DNA of 64,000 nt from the NCBI GenBank assembly GCA_963771435.1, contig CAVYTF010000029.1, forward strand, positions 1 to 64,000, in the 5' to 3' direction. Made by a program: the position numbers and the translations under genes. This DNA comes from CAVYTF01 sp963771435 (GTDB lineage Bacteria > Bacteroidota > Bacteroidia > Chitinophagales > Chitinophagaceae). Of the stretch, positions 8,933-18,634 are shown in pieces. The notes below the pieces were generated by a model. It was given only the letters and a program-made list of their open reading frames with translations. It did no database searches and was not told the origin of the DNA. How positions within the stretch are numbered: the first letter of the stretch is position 1; every line of letters starts with the position of its first letter.

Positions 8933-9319
8933 TTATTTTTTAGCGACTGCTTTTGCCTTTTTAGTACCATATTTAGAACGGCTTTTCTTACGGTCTTTTA
9001 CGCCGGCAGTATCAAGGCTCCCGCGCACAATATGATAACGAACCCCTGGCAAGTCTTTCACACGGCCCCCGCGTATCAGCACAATGGAGTGTTCCTGCAG
9101 GTTATGCCCTTCTCCGGGTATATAAGCTATCACTTCTATCTTGTTGGTCAAACGTACTTTGGCAACCTTGCGCAAAGCCGAGTTTGGTTTTTTAGGAGTA
9201 GTGGTGTACACCCTTGTGCAAACGCCGCGGCGTTGCGGGCATGCATCCAAAGCCCTGGATTTACTCTTTGCCCTGATTATTTCACGGCCTTTTCTAACTA
9301 ACTGCTGTATTGTAGGCAT
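8933..9319 (-). CDS. rpsL: 30S ribosomal protein S12
   Basis: Decoding-centre protein of the small subunit, 128 residues, with a normal start MPTIQQLVRKGRE. The two conserved loops contacting the A site are intact: TTTPKKPNSALRKVAKVRL and GEGHNLQEHSIVLIRGGRVK, each with the lysine at which streptomycin-resistance changes usually occur still present as lysine. The C-terminal tail is basic (KKSRSKYGTKKAKAVAKK). It heads a short rpsL-rpsG unit. The fusA and S10-operon genes that usually follow are absent here. Confidence 0.97.
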   Translation of the reverse strand: MPTIQQLVRKGREIIRAKSKSRALDACPQRRGVCTRVYTTTPKKPNSALRKVAKVRLTNKIEVIAYIPGEGHNLQEHSIVLIRGGRVKDLPGVRYHIVRGSLDTAGVKDRKKSRSKYGTKKAKAVAKK

Positions 9320-9575
9320 TTGAACCTCTTAATTTTTAGGACGGCGAAGGTAGAGAAAAATAATTAACAATGAAAAATTTACTATAAAAATTTGTCTTTC
9401 AGGTCAAAATAAATAGAATTAGGGAGTGACGACTTACTTTAGTTGCTTTATCTTTTACTGCAACTTGACTATGGTTTATTCGAATTAAACTTCTCTTTGC
9501 GCCCTTTGTGTTTCTTCCTTTGTGCCCTTTGTGGTTCTCTCTCCCTCACCATTCACTACTTACCACTCACCAATT

Positions 9576-10640
9576 TCACACCTTAAACATCCACCCATGC
9601 ACATCCTCCGCTTTCCCTTCCCTTATAGCATTCAGCCTCTTTTTCACTTCCACACAAACATCCCATTTTTCCACGTCAAATTCCATCACAATATCACGGT
9701 AACGCAGTTCCTTTATCATCGAAATAATAGCCGCTGTCCCCGTTCCAAACACTTCATGCAACAGGCCCTTCTTATATGCCTCCACCAGGTCCTCAATATT
9801 TATCCTTCTTTCTTCCGTAGGTATTCCCATTTCCTGTAAAATGGTTATAACCGTATCCCTTGTAACTCCCTCTAAAATAGTCCCCTCTTCCAGCGAAGGT
9901 GTAACAGCAACCCCATCGATTAAAAAGAAAACATTCATCATCCCCACTTCCTGCAGCCACTTATGCTCAAACGCATCCGTCCACAGCACTTGGTCGTAAC
10001 CCATTTTTCTTGCCTCTGTAGCTGCCAGCATGCTCCCGCCATAATTCCCACCATTCTTTGCAAAACCAACCCCGCCTGGTGCCGCACGAGTATATTTTTC
10101 CTCAACATAAATTTTCATCGGTGTAGCTAGGTATGGCCCCGTTGGGCTAAGTATAATAAGGAACTTATAGTTTGAAGAAGGCCTCACCCCAAGCATCGTA
10201 TCCGTAGCTATCATAAACGGCCTTATATAAAGCGAATGGTCCTTTTTTGCAGGTATCCAGCTCTTGTCCAGCTCTATCAGTTGCCTCATCCCTTCAATAA
10301 AAATTTCTTCCGGCACTGTGGGCATATCCATACGCGCAGCAGAAATATTAAAGCGGCTAAAATTCTCTAGCGGGCGGAATATAAATGCTTCCCCCTCCTC
10401 ATTTTTAAACGCCTTCATCCCTTCAAAAATGGTCTGCCCGTAATGAAAAGCCGCCAGCGAAGGTTCAAGGAGCAGTGGTTGGTAAGGCTTTATCTCCACA
10501 TTTTTCCATTCGCCGTTCTCGTAATCCGCTTCCAGCATGTGGTCGGTAAAATACTTCCCGAAAGGCAGGTTCTCCAAACTCAGGTCGTTAAGTTTGCTCC
10601 TTTCCGCTTTTGTAACATTAAAGTCCAGCGCTTCTGTCAT
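9576..10640 (-). CDS. ilvE: branched-chain amino acid aminotransferase
   Basis: PLP fold-type IV aminotransferase, 354 residues, catalysing the last step of valine, leucine and isoleucine synthesis and the first step of their breakdown. The PLP lysine is Lys195 in GFAKNGGNYGGSMLA. HYGQTIFEGMKAF near residue 70, QEVGMMNVFF and GTGTAAII are conserved positions of the longer (eukaryote-like, BCAT type II) class. The start MTEALDFNV is preceded by an AT-rich leader. The gene stands alone between rpsL and a divergently transcribed hypothetical gene, with no ilv or leu genes adjacent. The 256-bp gap between its 3' end and rpsL is pyrimidine-rich low-complexity sequence. Confidence 0.95.
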   Translation of the reverse strand: MTEALDFNVTKAERSKLNDLSLENLPFGKYFTDHMLEADYENGEWKNVEIKPYQPLLLEPSLAAFHYGQTIFEGMKAFKNEEGEAFIFRPLENFSRFNISAARMDMPTVPEEIFIEGMRQLIELDKSWIPAKKDHSLYIRPFMIATDTMLGVRPSSNYKFLIILSPTGPYLATPMKIYVEEKYTRAAPGGVGFAKNGGNYGGSMLAATEARKMGYDQVLWTDAFEHKWLQEVGMMNVFFLIDGVAVTPSLEEGTILEGVTRDTVITILQEMGIPTEERRINIEDLVEAYKKGLLHEVFGTGTAAIISMIKELRYRDIVMEFDVEKWDVCVEVKKRLNAIREGKAEDVHGWMFKV

Positions 10641-10712
10641 AACTGTAAATTTGCTGCAAAGAAAATGAAAAAATAAAAACTAACAAGCGTTAACTATCGC
10701 AAATAATTTGCC

Positions 10713-11249
10713 ATGAAAATAAACTTACCCGATTTCGTAATTGCAGATTTATACAAAGACTGTTTGGTCATTGACAATGTTGCAATTGAAAACAAAAAAA
10801 CAGCAGCAAAAGTTTTAATGGTTCAAAATGGGGAAGAGAAAGAAAAACCACAAGACTTCTGGTTAGGCGCCAACAAAAAGAACATCCTTTTTTTGGTCCA
10901 TGCAACCGATGCCATTTACATAAAGGACGAACACCTCGCCACCCTCACAAAAATACTCGAAGCATTAAGGATGAACCTGGCTGATGTCGCCATCATCAAC
11001 CACCTTTGCACCCCCAAAAGTTTTCAGGAACTAAAAGAAACCCTCCATCCAAAATTCATCTTCCTTTTCGGTTTCGGTTTAAAACATTTGCACATCCCAT
11101 TTACCATCCCCGACTACCAAGTACAGCAATACGACAACTGCACCTTCATGACCGCCCCCTCCATAACCCTCTCCTCCTCCAACACCGATGCAATAAAAAA
11201 AGAAAAAAAACTCCTCTGGGATAACCTAAAAAAAATATTCAAAGTCTGA
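10713..11249 (+). CDS. hypothetical protein, 178 residues
   Basis: I do not recognise this protein. It is 178 residues with no signal peptide or transmembrane segment, so probably cytoplasmic. The N-terminal half carries alternating hydrophobic stretches (KNILFLVHATDAIYI) and the middle a helix-like ILEALRMNLADVAIINHL followed by PKFIFLFGFGL, which suggests an alpha/beta fold. The C-terminal end is lysine-rich (KKEKKLLWDNLKKIFKV). It lies alone between ilvE (divergent) and a lipoprotein gene. Codon use and composition match its neighbours. Its size and core resemble small replication-associated proteins, but nothing specific supports that. Confidence 0.75.
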   Translation: MKINLPDFVIADLYKDCLVIDNVAIENKKTAAKVLMVQNGEEKEKPQDFWLGANKKNILFLVHATDAIYIKDEHLATLTKILEALRMNLADVAIINHLCTPKSFQELKETLHPKFIFLFGFGLKHLHIPFTIPDYQVQQYDNCTFMTAPSITLSSSNTDAIKKEKKLLWDNLKKIFKV

Positions 11250-11251
11250 AA

Positions 11252-11259
11252 TATATTTG
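11252..11259 (+). promoter_or_regulatory. candidate -7 box of a Bacteroidota promoter
   Basis: TATATTTG is an exact match to TAnnTTTG and lies 27 bases before the lipoprotein start at 11287. No clear TTG is found at the expected upstream spacing, so this is a half-match. Confidence 0.45.
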
Positions 11260-11286
11260 TACTGAGAATAAACAACTAAACTTCTT

Positions 11287-11901
11287 ATGAAAAAAATACT
11301 CCTCTTATCTTTTTCCATTTTTCTAATTTTTGCATTTTCATGTAGGCAAGATGGGTTTATTCTAAATGAAAATTTCAATTCAAATAAAATTGGTTGGTCA
11401 GAAGAAATTACTCAATCGCACAGAGTAGAAATTAAAGATGGATTTTTATACATTTATTCAATAGATACATCCAAACAACAAACAAGTTGCGGCCCTCAGA
11501 ATACTTCATTTTTATGGGATTTACCCAAAAAATATGAAATTGAAGCTTTTATTAAGGATTTAGGCTATTGTAATTCAGTGCACTATGGAATTATTCTAAG
11601 AAGTGCTACGCTAGAGTATAAATTTTCATTTTCTGACTCGGGCGAAGCAGAAGTGAAGGAATGGGATTATAACAGAGGGTTTAATAATTCATTCTTTACC
11701 CCAGCTTTTTATGAAAATATCAAATCATATGATGTCGGTAAAGATTTTAAGATTATAATAGAAAATAGAAAGTTCTCTTATTTTATTAATGATAGCTTGA
11801 TGGGAGAAGGTATATTAAAATCAAAGTCATGGCAGGATATTCGATTTTTTACAACCACAGGATCAAAAATAAAAGTCGATTATCTGCGAATTATTAAATA
11901 A
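11287..11901 (+). CDS. predicted lipoprotein with a concanavalin/LamG-like domain
   Basis: 204 residues. The N-terminus is a lipoprotein signal: MKK, a hydrophobic stretch and AFSC with Cys19 as the lipidation site. The remaining 185 residues are beta-rich (LNENFNSNKIGWSE..., VEIKDGFLYIYS, KIIIENRKFSYFIND, then KVDYLRIIK), a layout typical of LamG or DUF1080-like jelly-roll domains that bind glycans or act as accessory domains. No catalytic motif is visible. Function is unknown; location at the cell envelope is a firm prediction, the fold a moderate one. Confidence 0.8.
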   Translation: MKKILLLSFSIFLIFAFSCRQDGFILNENFNSNKIGWSEEITQSHRVEIKDGFLYIYSIDTSKQQTSCGPQNTSFLWDLPKKYEIEAFIKDLGYCNSVHYGIILRSATLEYKFSFSDSGEAEVKEWDYNRGFNNSFFTPAFYENIKSYDVGKDFKIIIENRKFSYFINDSLMGEGILKSKSWQDIRFFTTTGSKIKVDYLRIIK

Positions 11902-11915
11902 TAATACACTATACC

Positions 11916-13644
11916 CTATCTTAAAACATTTTTAGAAAAGCTTTGATTTTTTACAATTAGTCGAACGATATACATCCCTGAAGCTTCATTATTTAAATTA
12001 AGTGGAATGCTATAAGTGCCTTCGTTTAAAACACCTTCGTTGATTGTCTTAATAACATCGCCATTTATGGAAACTATTTGAATCACAACAGTATATTGTT
12101 TATCAAGCTGGATTTCCACAACGGGAGTATTACTTGAATTACCAAGGATAGACCAACTGAATTTATCAAATGTGAGGTCTATTATCGGCGAATAATTGTA
12201 ACTCTCATCAAAATTTATTTGTTTTAAACGATAATAGTTGTTTCCACTAATGAGTTTGGGATCCGAAAAAGTATAGTTATTTACATTCTCTTCGGTTCCG
12301 AGGCCAGCAACAAAACCGATTGGGGCAAAAGTTTTACCATCATTGCTTTTCTCTACATCAAAACCTTTATTATTAATTTCATTCGTGGTTTCCCATGTAA
12401 GAATAGCTTGTCCATTTTGTTCGATCCCATTAAAATTTAATAGTGAAACAGGTAATGCTCCCGCATCATTATTATAAGAAACTATCGCAAAATTTAACCC
12501 TGATGACCCACCTGCTATACCGGCAGCATATATTTTGTTTGAGTAAAGCAGAATTGAATACGCCGTGCCATTTAAATCCCCTATAGGTGTTATCACATAG
12601 CCTTTATTCCCAAATGATGTATCAATTACACCCAATGCACTTAACCGTGCTGTTTCAAACGTTTCAGGATTTATGCTTGAAGTATCATTACCAGTTATTA
12701 GTATTTTCCCGTCATTTTCCAGGGCTACAGAAAAAATATCAAAAAAAGAAAAATTAGGAGAATTAGAGCCAACTATTCCATTTGTTCCAAAACTACTGTC
12801 AAATGTCCCGTTAATATTATATCTTACAACCATATCTCCATTGCATGCTGCCAGAATTTTTCCATCGTTTTGGAAGACTATTCCATTACTTGATTCAAGC
12901 CCCAGGTTGGCAGAAGATTCAGCAAAACCTTCGTTACCGAAACTACTATCCAATGCACCTGTTGAATCAAATCGCGCAATATATGGGTATCCTCCCGCAA
13001 TAATTTTGCCGTCAGCCTGAATTGCAGTACAATAGAGGCTTTCCAGCAACGCATTTGATACAATTCCGTCAGTACCAAAACTACTGTCAAGTGTTCCATT
13101 GCTTTTAAATCTCATAAGAATTTGAGACCCTTCGGATCCTCCTAGTATGATTTTTCCGTCATTTTGTAAGGCTACAGAATATCCCTGCAAGCTCGTATTT
13201 GCTATAATGCCATTAATGCCAAAACTGCTGTCTAATGTTCCGTTTGTATTAAATCGTGCAAGCGGCAGATTCTCCAGTTCCTGCTTCAATGATCTTACCA
13301 TCCGGTTGTATTGCCAATGCCCAGGCAATTGAAAATGAACCGGAGGTCGGAAGAATAATTATACCGTTTGTTCCAAATGTGCTGTCCAAGTTCCCAGTGG
13401 TATTAAAACGGGCTAATGCAATTTGAGAGGCAGGGCTTAAGTATTGCCCGGCCAAAACGATTTTACCGTCTGTTTGAATAGCCATCGCGTTTTCACCTGC
13501 TCCATCAATTCCGATTGGGTTTGTTACTATCCCTCCATTTCCAAACGAGGTGTTAAGGCTTCCTGCCCTTTGAGCGACTGTTAACGTCAAAAAAGAAAAT
13601 TGAAATAATATGCTTAAACAGAACAAAGAGTATATTTTTTTCAT
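11916..13644 (-). CDS. T9SS-secreted protein with delta-60 repeats, reading frame interrupted
   Basis: The start at 13644 gives a signal peptide (MKKIYSLFCLSILFQFSF...AQ). It is followed by repeats of the delta-60 type: DGKIVLAG, then ARFNTTGNLDSTFGTNGI, repeated about seven times with the DSSFG core. The C-terminal half contains a LTWETTNEINNKGFDVEKS beta domain and a T9SS type A tail (ILGNSSN..., GMYIVRLIVKNQSFSKNVL). The frame shifts between about 13263 and 13290: one extra base, or two missing, in GGAGAAT would join AGTG to NLPLARFNTNG. With this corrected the protein is about 575 residues. Secretion to the cell surface or medium is expected; the function is unknown. The back half is a relative of the protein at 60195. 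Confidence 0.85.
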
Positions 13645-13786
13645 AAGTATTTTTTACAAACTTGAATAATTGTAGGTCTTTTTAGTATTAATATGTAAAT
13701 GTACCTAGTAATGAAGAAACGTATAAATTTTATAGCAAATAAGGGATAATGAAAAACAAAACTGATAAAACTTGCTCCCTTTTGTC

Positions 13787-13830
13787 GCAGGGTCTTCACG
13801 GCATAGCTAGTGCGCTGGCTGAGACCCTGC
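13787..13830. terminator. hairpin between two minus-strand T9SS genes
   Basis: A 9-bp perfect inverted repeat (GCAGGGTCT / AGACCCTGC) encloses 26 bases. It lies 23-66 bases past the stop of the repeat protein at 13853, so it may end that transcript, but there is no strong T run. Confidence 0.4.
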
Positions 13831-13852
13831 ATTGAATAAATTGTTATTCCCT

Positions 13853-16534
13853 TTACTTTGCCAACATCATCTTCTTAGTATCTATCAGCCTCCCATCGAT
13901 CAGCAAAGAATACTGGTACATCCCCGCCGCCATTTCGCTTCCGCCGATAACCTGCTTTCCGTACCCACTATTAGCAAGTGCATAAGTCTTCAATACATTT
14001 CCTGAAATATCCACAACCATCAACTGTGCACTGTGAAACCCCTGCGGGATGTAATAACTGATATAAGAGCTCCCGTTAAACGGGTTTGGCACATTCTGGT
14101 CGAGCCTCGGTGCGTCTGTAATATTTGCCACCTGCTTATCACTCACCGGCGCCTGCATACTTGAAGAAAAACTATTGCAGCATTGGCTCATTGCAGACTC
14201 TATCTGGCTGATTTTGGTATTGATATCGTTTAACTCTTGGTGAAGCAGGGCATTATCAGATTGCAATTGAGCATTTTGCTCCTGCTGATGTACGTTATCA
14301 TTTTTCAAAGAATCATTTTGCACACTCAACTCTTGCACCGCCTTCACCAGCGGCACCACAAATTCGCTATACCGAAGGCTGTAAAGGTCATGATCGTTTT
14401 GAGGCTTCACTACTCCGCTAAAATCATAATTAACCTTTTCGGCTGCTGCTTCCACATCCTGCGCTAAAAAGCCTGTCATCTGTTTCTTCTCAAGATCATA
14501 TTTACCCGGTATGTCAATTGTTTTGTCTGCATTTGTCATTTGGTTTTCTTTGTGCAGATTCAGCTTGTAAGTAACCGGGGTCAGCAGGTTTATAAAAGCA
14601 AGGCCGGGCACATTTTGCTGTATGATATTCTTTATACGCTTATCGCTGTAGGTACTAAAATTTACTTCGCCTCTTATTACAGTAACAGACGTGTTGCCAA
14701 CTTCCACCATATTGCTGGCGCTTGCTGAGCTGCCCACACCCGCTCCTATACCTGTCCAGTTACTTGTAGTACCACCTTCAGGGTAAGCATCATCGCCCAA
14801 CGCTGTATTATAATTAGCAGTGGTTGCATACATTGAGTGATATCCAACACTTGTATTACCGGTACCTGTTGTATTAGAATCAAGAGCTTCGTAACCTATA
14901 GCAGTATTTTCATTCCCGGTGGTGTTAGAATAAAGAGCCTCAAATCCATGTGCAGTATTGTTTGATCCGGTAGTGTTAGAATAAAGAGCCACGGATCCAT
15001 TTGCAGTGTTGTATTGCCCCGAAGTGTTAGAATAAAGCGCCTGAACCCCATTTGCAGTATTGAGTCCCCCAATTGTGTTAGAATAAAGCGCCTCAAAGCC
15101 ATTTGCAGTATTGTTTGACGCGGTATTAGAATAAAGGGCTTCGAATCCATTTGCAGTATTGCTTGAGCCGGTTGAATTAAAATAAAGAGATTGATAACCT
15201 GTAGCAACATTTTGGATCCCCGTTGTATTAGAATAAAGCGCCTCGAACCCGTCAGCGGTAAGGTTGCTCGTAAGATTGAAAAAAAGCGCTTGGTATCCCT
15301 CAGCGGTATTATTACTCCCTGCAGTATTAGAATAAAGTGTTCCTGCGCTATTGGCTGAATTGAAGCTTCCTGTGGTGTTACTGTGGAGAGCATTTGAACC
15401 ACTTGCTTGGTTATAGTTACCAGTGGAATTAGATAGCAATGAATAATATCCATTCGCAGTATTGTTATTACCTGTATTATCGTTTCCGAGAGCATTTGCG
15501 CCTGTGGCAGTGTTATCTGACCCCGTTGTGTTAGAATATAGGGCGTCGTAGCCATTTGAAGTATTATAACCTCCAGTTGTGTTAAAATAAAGTGCTTGGA
15601 AGCCATTAGCAGAATTGTAACCACCTGTTGTGTTAGAATATAGTGCCTGATAGCCGTTTGCAGTATTCACATATCCCGTTGTGTTAAAATAAAGTGCTTG
15701 GTAGCCGTTTGCAGCATTGTCAAACCCTGTCGTGTTATAAAAAAGCGCCTGATACCCATTTGCAGTATTTTCACTCCCTGTCGTATTAGAATAAAGAGAT
15801 TCTAAGCCTGTAGCTGTGCTAAAACTCCCTGTCGTATTAGAATAAAGTGCCGCATAACCATTTGCATTGTTGCCAGATCCTGTCGTATTAAAATAAAGGG
15901 ATTGGAACCCATTTGAACTATTATAATTCCCCGTCGTATTAAAATAAAGAGATCGATATCCCGTAGCCACATTACCTGCACCCGTCGTATTTGAATACAA
16001 CGATTCATACCCTACAGCAGTAAGGTTGCTCACTGTGCTGCTAAACAGCGAACCATACCCAACAGCAGTATTATTGCTGCCGCTTACATTCGTATAAAGG
16101 GACTGCCCGCCATTTGCAAGGTTATAACTGCCCGTCGTGTTATAATTAAGCGTTTGGCGCCCGATTCCTGTATTATACTGCCCCGTTGTGTTGTATTGCA
16201 ATGTTGTAGCCCCGTTCGCAACGTTAAACGAACCCGTAAGGCTAATTCCCCCTAATGCAGCATATCCAAGCGCGGTATTTTCGATTGGCGGATTACTGCC
16301 TGAAGCGTTTTGAAGGCACAGGTATCCGATGCCTGTATTATAATGACTGCCCGTATAAGTACCCTCCACAATACCCCCCTTCCTGCCGTCAAGAACAAAG
16401 TTTAATGGAAATGCATTTGTAGTGCCCAACACATTACCGCTAACAGCTGCATTACCTGTCAGGCTCCAGCTCTGTGCAAATACAGCCTGTGTTATTACTA
16501 ATAACAAGGCTCCGAAGAATACAATTTTTCTCAT
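13853..16534 (-). CDS. T9SS-secreted repeat protein with S74 endosialidase-chaperone domain, paralogue 1
   Basis: Predicted secreted, trimeric surface fibre of 893 residues. The start is the ATG at 16534 (MRKIVFFGALLLVITQAVFAQ), a clean signal peptide; a longer frame upstream only reads through leader DNA. Residues 60-600 hold roughly thirty 17-residue repeats of the form NTTGxxNTAxGxxALYS, expected to fold as a beta-helix-like stalk. Next come an S74 domain (about 620-735; FSTYSDKRIKN, TGFLAQDVE, DLYSLRYSEFVVPLVKAVQEL), a coiled coil, the motif SQCCNSFSS and a T9SS tail (about 805-893). S74 domains trimerise fibres, often with autocleavage; cleavage was not assessed here. The gene is a mosaic: head like paralogues 2 and 3, S74 domain like paralogues 4 and 5. 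Confidence 0.88.
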   Translation of the reverse strand: MRKIVFFGALLLVITQAVFAQSWSLTGNAAVSGNVLGTTNAFPLNFVLDGRKGGIVEGTYTGSHYNTGIGYLCLQNASGSNPPIENTALGYAALGGISLTGSFNVANGATTLQYNTTGQYNTGIGRQTLNYNTTGSYNLANGGQSLYTNVSGSNNTAVGYGSLFSSTVSNLTAVGYESLYSNTTGAGNVATGYRSLYFNTTGNYNSSNGFQSLYFNTTGSGNNANGYAALYSNTTGSFSTATGLESLYSNTTGSENTANGYQALFYNTTGFDNAANGYQALYFNTTGYVNTANGYQALYSNTTGGYNSANGFQALYFNTTGGYNTSNGYDALYSNTTGSDNTATGANALGNDNTGNNNTANGYYSLLSNSTGNYNQASGSNALHSNTTGSFNSANSAGTLYSNTAGSNNTAEGYQALFFNLTSNLTADGFEALYSNTTGIQNVATGYQSLYFNSTGSSNTANGFEALYSNTASNNTANGFEALYSNTIGGLNTANGVQALYSNTSGQYNTANGSVALYSNTTGSNNTAHGFEALYSNTTGNENTAIGYEALDSNTTGTGNTSVGYHSMYATTANYNTALGDDAYPEGGTTSNWTGIGAGVGSSASASNMVEVGNTSVTVIRGEVNFSTYSDKRIKNIIQQNVPGLAFINLLTPVTYKLNLHKENQMTNADKTIDIPGKYDLEKKQMTGFLAQDVEAAAEKVNYDFSGVVKPQNDHDLYSLRYSEFVVPLVKAVQELSVQNDSLKNDNVHQQEQNAQLQSDNALLHQELNDINTKISQIESAMSQCCNSFSSSMQAPVSDKQVANITDAPRLDQNVPNPFNGSSYISYYIPQGFHSAQLMVVDISGNVLKTYALANSGYGKQVIGGSEMAAGMYQYSLLIDGRLIDTKKMMLAK

Positions 16535-16585
16535 GGCTTTTAATTTTAAAACAAGGTAAGGGATTTTTATTAACGAAATAAAAAA

Positions 16586-16607
16586 AGCCACTCCTTTCAG
16601 AATGGCT
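16586..16607 (-). terminator. terminator of S74 paralogue 2
   Basis: On the minus strand the stem AGCCATTC / GAGTGGCT is followed by a T run (plus-strand A run at 16577-16586). It lies about 30 bases past the stop at 16637 and recurs almost identically at 18584. Confidence 0.85.
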
Positions 16608-16636
16608 TTCAATTCTCAATTTTCAATTATAACTTC

Positions 16637-18532
16637 TCAATTTGCCTTCACCATCTTCTTCGTATCGATCAGCTTCCCGTCTATCAGCAAAGAATACTGG
16701 TACATTCCTGCCGCCATCTCGCTCCCGCTGATAACTCGCTTCCCATACCCGCTATTAGCAAGCGCATAAGTCTTTAACACATTTCCTGAAATATCCACCA
16801 CCATCAACTGTGCACTATGAAACCCTTGCGGAATATAATAGCTGATATACGAACTCCCGTTAAACGGATTAGGCACATTCTGGTCAAGCTTTGGCTGATC
16901 AGGAATATTGCTGATCTGCTGATCGCTGACCGCAGGCTGCATAGTTGATGAAAAACTATTGCAGCACTGGCTCATTGCTGATCGCATTTGTGCAATAGTA
17001 TTTTTCAAATCGTTTAATTGCTGCTGCTGCGAATCAAGCTGTTTTTGTTGTGTATCAACCTTTGTATTTAAAGCTGTATTAGTTTGTTTCAACGAATCAT
17101 TCAACTCCTGCACTGCTTTCACCAGCGGCACCACAAACTCTGCATACCGCAAACCATACAGGTCTTTGCTATTCTTAGCAGGGTCAACACCGCTAAAATT
17201 GTAGTTTACTTTTTGTGCTGCTTTCTCTACGTCCTGGGCTATAAATCCTGTATAAACAATTCCTTCTTTAGCAGTACGTGCAGCCATTTGTTCCTGTGTA
17301 GGCTGTGCGGCATTGCCGTCTTTATCTTTCATTACAGGCCGTTGCACTATTTTATCAACAGCATCAAGGTCAAGATTATAAGTAACAGGCTGCAATTGGT
17401 TAATAAATGTAAGGCCGGGTACATTTTGCTGTATATTCTTTTTCACCCTGCCATCACTTATGTTGGTCCAATTGGCATAGCCGCCAATACTTGTTACATT
17501 AAGATCGCCTATGCGTACCTGGTAGCTTGCTGTGGCGGTAGCATAGCTGCCAAAAGCACCGGCATCGGTATAATTACCTGCATTTACATCAGCATAATAT
17601 CCTTCCGCAGTATTTTCATTCCCCGTGAGGTTGGCATTAAGCGCCACATACCCATTTGAAGTGTTGGAACTGCCGGTAGTGTTGCTGTAAAGTGCACCAG
17701 ACCCATTTGCAGTGTTGTAATTTCCTATGGTATTGAAATAAAGGGACTGAGATCCATTTGCAGTGTTATAACTCCCTGTGGTGTTAGAATAAAGAGCCCC
17801 AGTACCACCTGCAGTATTGAATTCCCCCGTAGTGTTAGAATAAAGCGCCTGAGCCCCATTTGCAGTATTATCGAAGCCTGAAGTGTTGGAATAAAGCGAT
17901 TGATAGCCATTTGTAGTATTATAAACTCCTGTAGTATTCAAATAAAGAGATTGATAACCAACAGCTACATTGCCCACGCCTATAGTGTTAGAATATAACG
18001 ATTGGTACCCCACTGCCGTAAGGTTGCTCACAGTGCTGTTAAACAACGAACCGTAACCAACAGCAGTGTTGTTGCTTCCGGTTACATTTGTAAAAAGGGA
18101 CTGACCGCCATTTGCAAGGTTATAACTACCCGTCGTGTTATAATTAAGCGTTTGGCGCCCAATTCCCGTATTATACTGTCCGGTCGTGTTGTATTGCAGC
18201 GTTGTTGCACCGTTCGCAACGTTAAACGAACCGGTAAGTTGGGCTCCCCCTAGCGCAGCATATCCAAGTGCAGTATTTTCAATTGGTGGATTACTGCCTG
18301 AAGCGCTTTGCAGTGATAGGTAACCGATGCCCGTATTATAATGGCTGCCGGTATAAGTACCCTCTACAATACCTCCCTTCCTTCCGTCAAGAACAAAGTT
18401 TAATGGAAATGCATTGGTCGTCCCCAGCACATTACCGCTAACGGCAGCATTGCCTGCCAGGCTCCAGCTCTGTGCAAATACAGCCTGTGTTATTACTAAT
18501 AACAAGGCTCCGAAGAATACAATTTTTTTCAT
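16637..18532 (-). CDS. T9SS-secreted repeat protein with S74 domain, paralogue 2
   Basis: Shortest of the five paralogues, 631 residues from the ATG at 18532 (MKKIVFFGALLLVITQAVFAQ, signal peptide). The repeat stalk of 17-residue units runs from about residue 60 to 340. The S74 domain starts near 350 (NISDGRVKKNIQQNVPG) and is of the second variety, with an insertion (KDKDGNAAQPTQEQMA...) before the TGFIAQDVEKAAQ motif. A Q/D/L-rich coiled coil, SQCCNSFSS, and a T9SS tail from about 547 (LDQNVPNPFNG) to the end (LIDTKKMVKAN) follow. Start region and intergenic DNA are near-copies of those of paralogues 1 and 3, a sign of tandem duplication. It differs in length chiefly by the number of repeats. 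Confidence 0.88.
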   Translation of the reverse strand: MKKIVFFGALLLVITQAVFAQSWSLAGNAAVSGNVLGTTNAFPLNFVLDGRKGGIVEGTYTGSHYNTGIGYLSLQSASGSNPPIENTALGYAALGGAQLTGSFNVANGATTLQYNTTGQYNTGIGRQTLNYNTTGSYNLANGGQSLFTNVTGSNNTAVGYGSLFNSTVSNLTAVGYQSLYSNTIGVGNVAVGYQSLYLNTTGVYNTTNGYQSLYSNTSGFDNTANGAQALYSNTTGEFNTAGGTGALYSNTTGSYNTANGSQSLYFNTIGNYNTANGSGALYSNTTGSSNTSNGYVALNANLTGNENTAEGYYADVNAGNYTDAGAFGSYATATASYQVRIGDLNVTSIGGYANWTNISDGRVKKNIQQNVPGLTFINQLQPVTYNLDLDAVDKIVQRPVMKDKDGNAAQPTQEQMAARTAKEGIVYTGFIAQDVEKAAQKVNYNFSGVDPAKNSKDLYGLRYAEFVVPLVKAVQELNDSLKQTNTALNTKVDTQQKQLDSQQQQLNDLKNTIAQMRSAMSQCCNSFSSTMQPAVSDQQISNIPDQPKLDQNVPNPFNGSSYISYYIPQGFHSAQLMVVDISGNVLKTYALANSGYGKRVISGSEMAAGMYQYSLLIDGKLIDTKKMVKAN

Positions 18533-18583
18533 GGCTTTTAATTTTTCAACAAGATAAGCGATTTTTATTAACGAAATAAAAAA

Positions 18584-18605
18584 AGCCACTCCTTTCAGAA
18601 TGGCT
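18584..18605 (-). terminator. terminator of S74 paralogue 3
   Basis: Same stem as at 16586 (AGCCATTC / GAGTGGCT on the minus strand, then T run), located about 30 bases after the stop at 18635. Confidence 0.85.
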
Positions 18606-18634
18606 TTCAATTCTCAATTTTCAATTATAACTTC

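Noticed and set aside
8924..9323. Plus-strand frames opposite rpsL
   Set aside because: Pure shadows of a highly conserved ribosomal gene.
14896..15624. Out-of-frame open stretches inside the S74 repeat genes (also at 22119, 26096 and others)
   Set aside because: They mirror the 51-bp repeat in another frame (repeated ILIQ..ILQM patterns) and have no independent signals.
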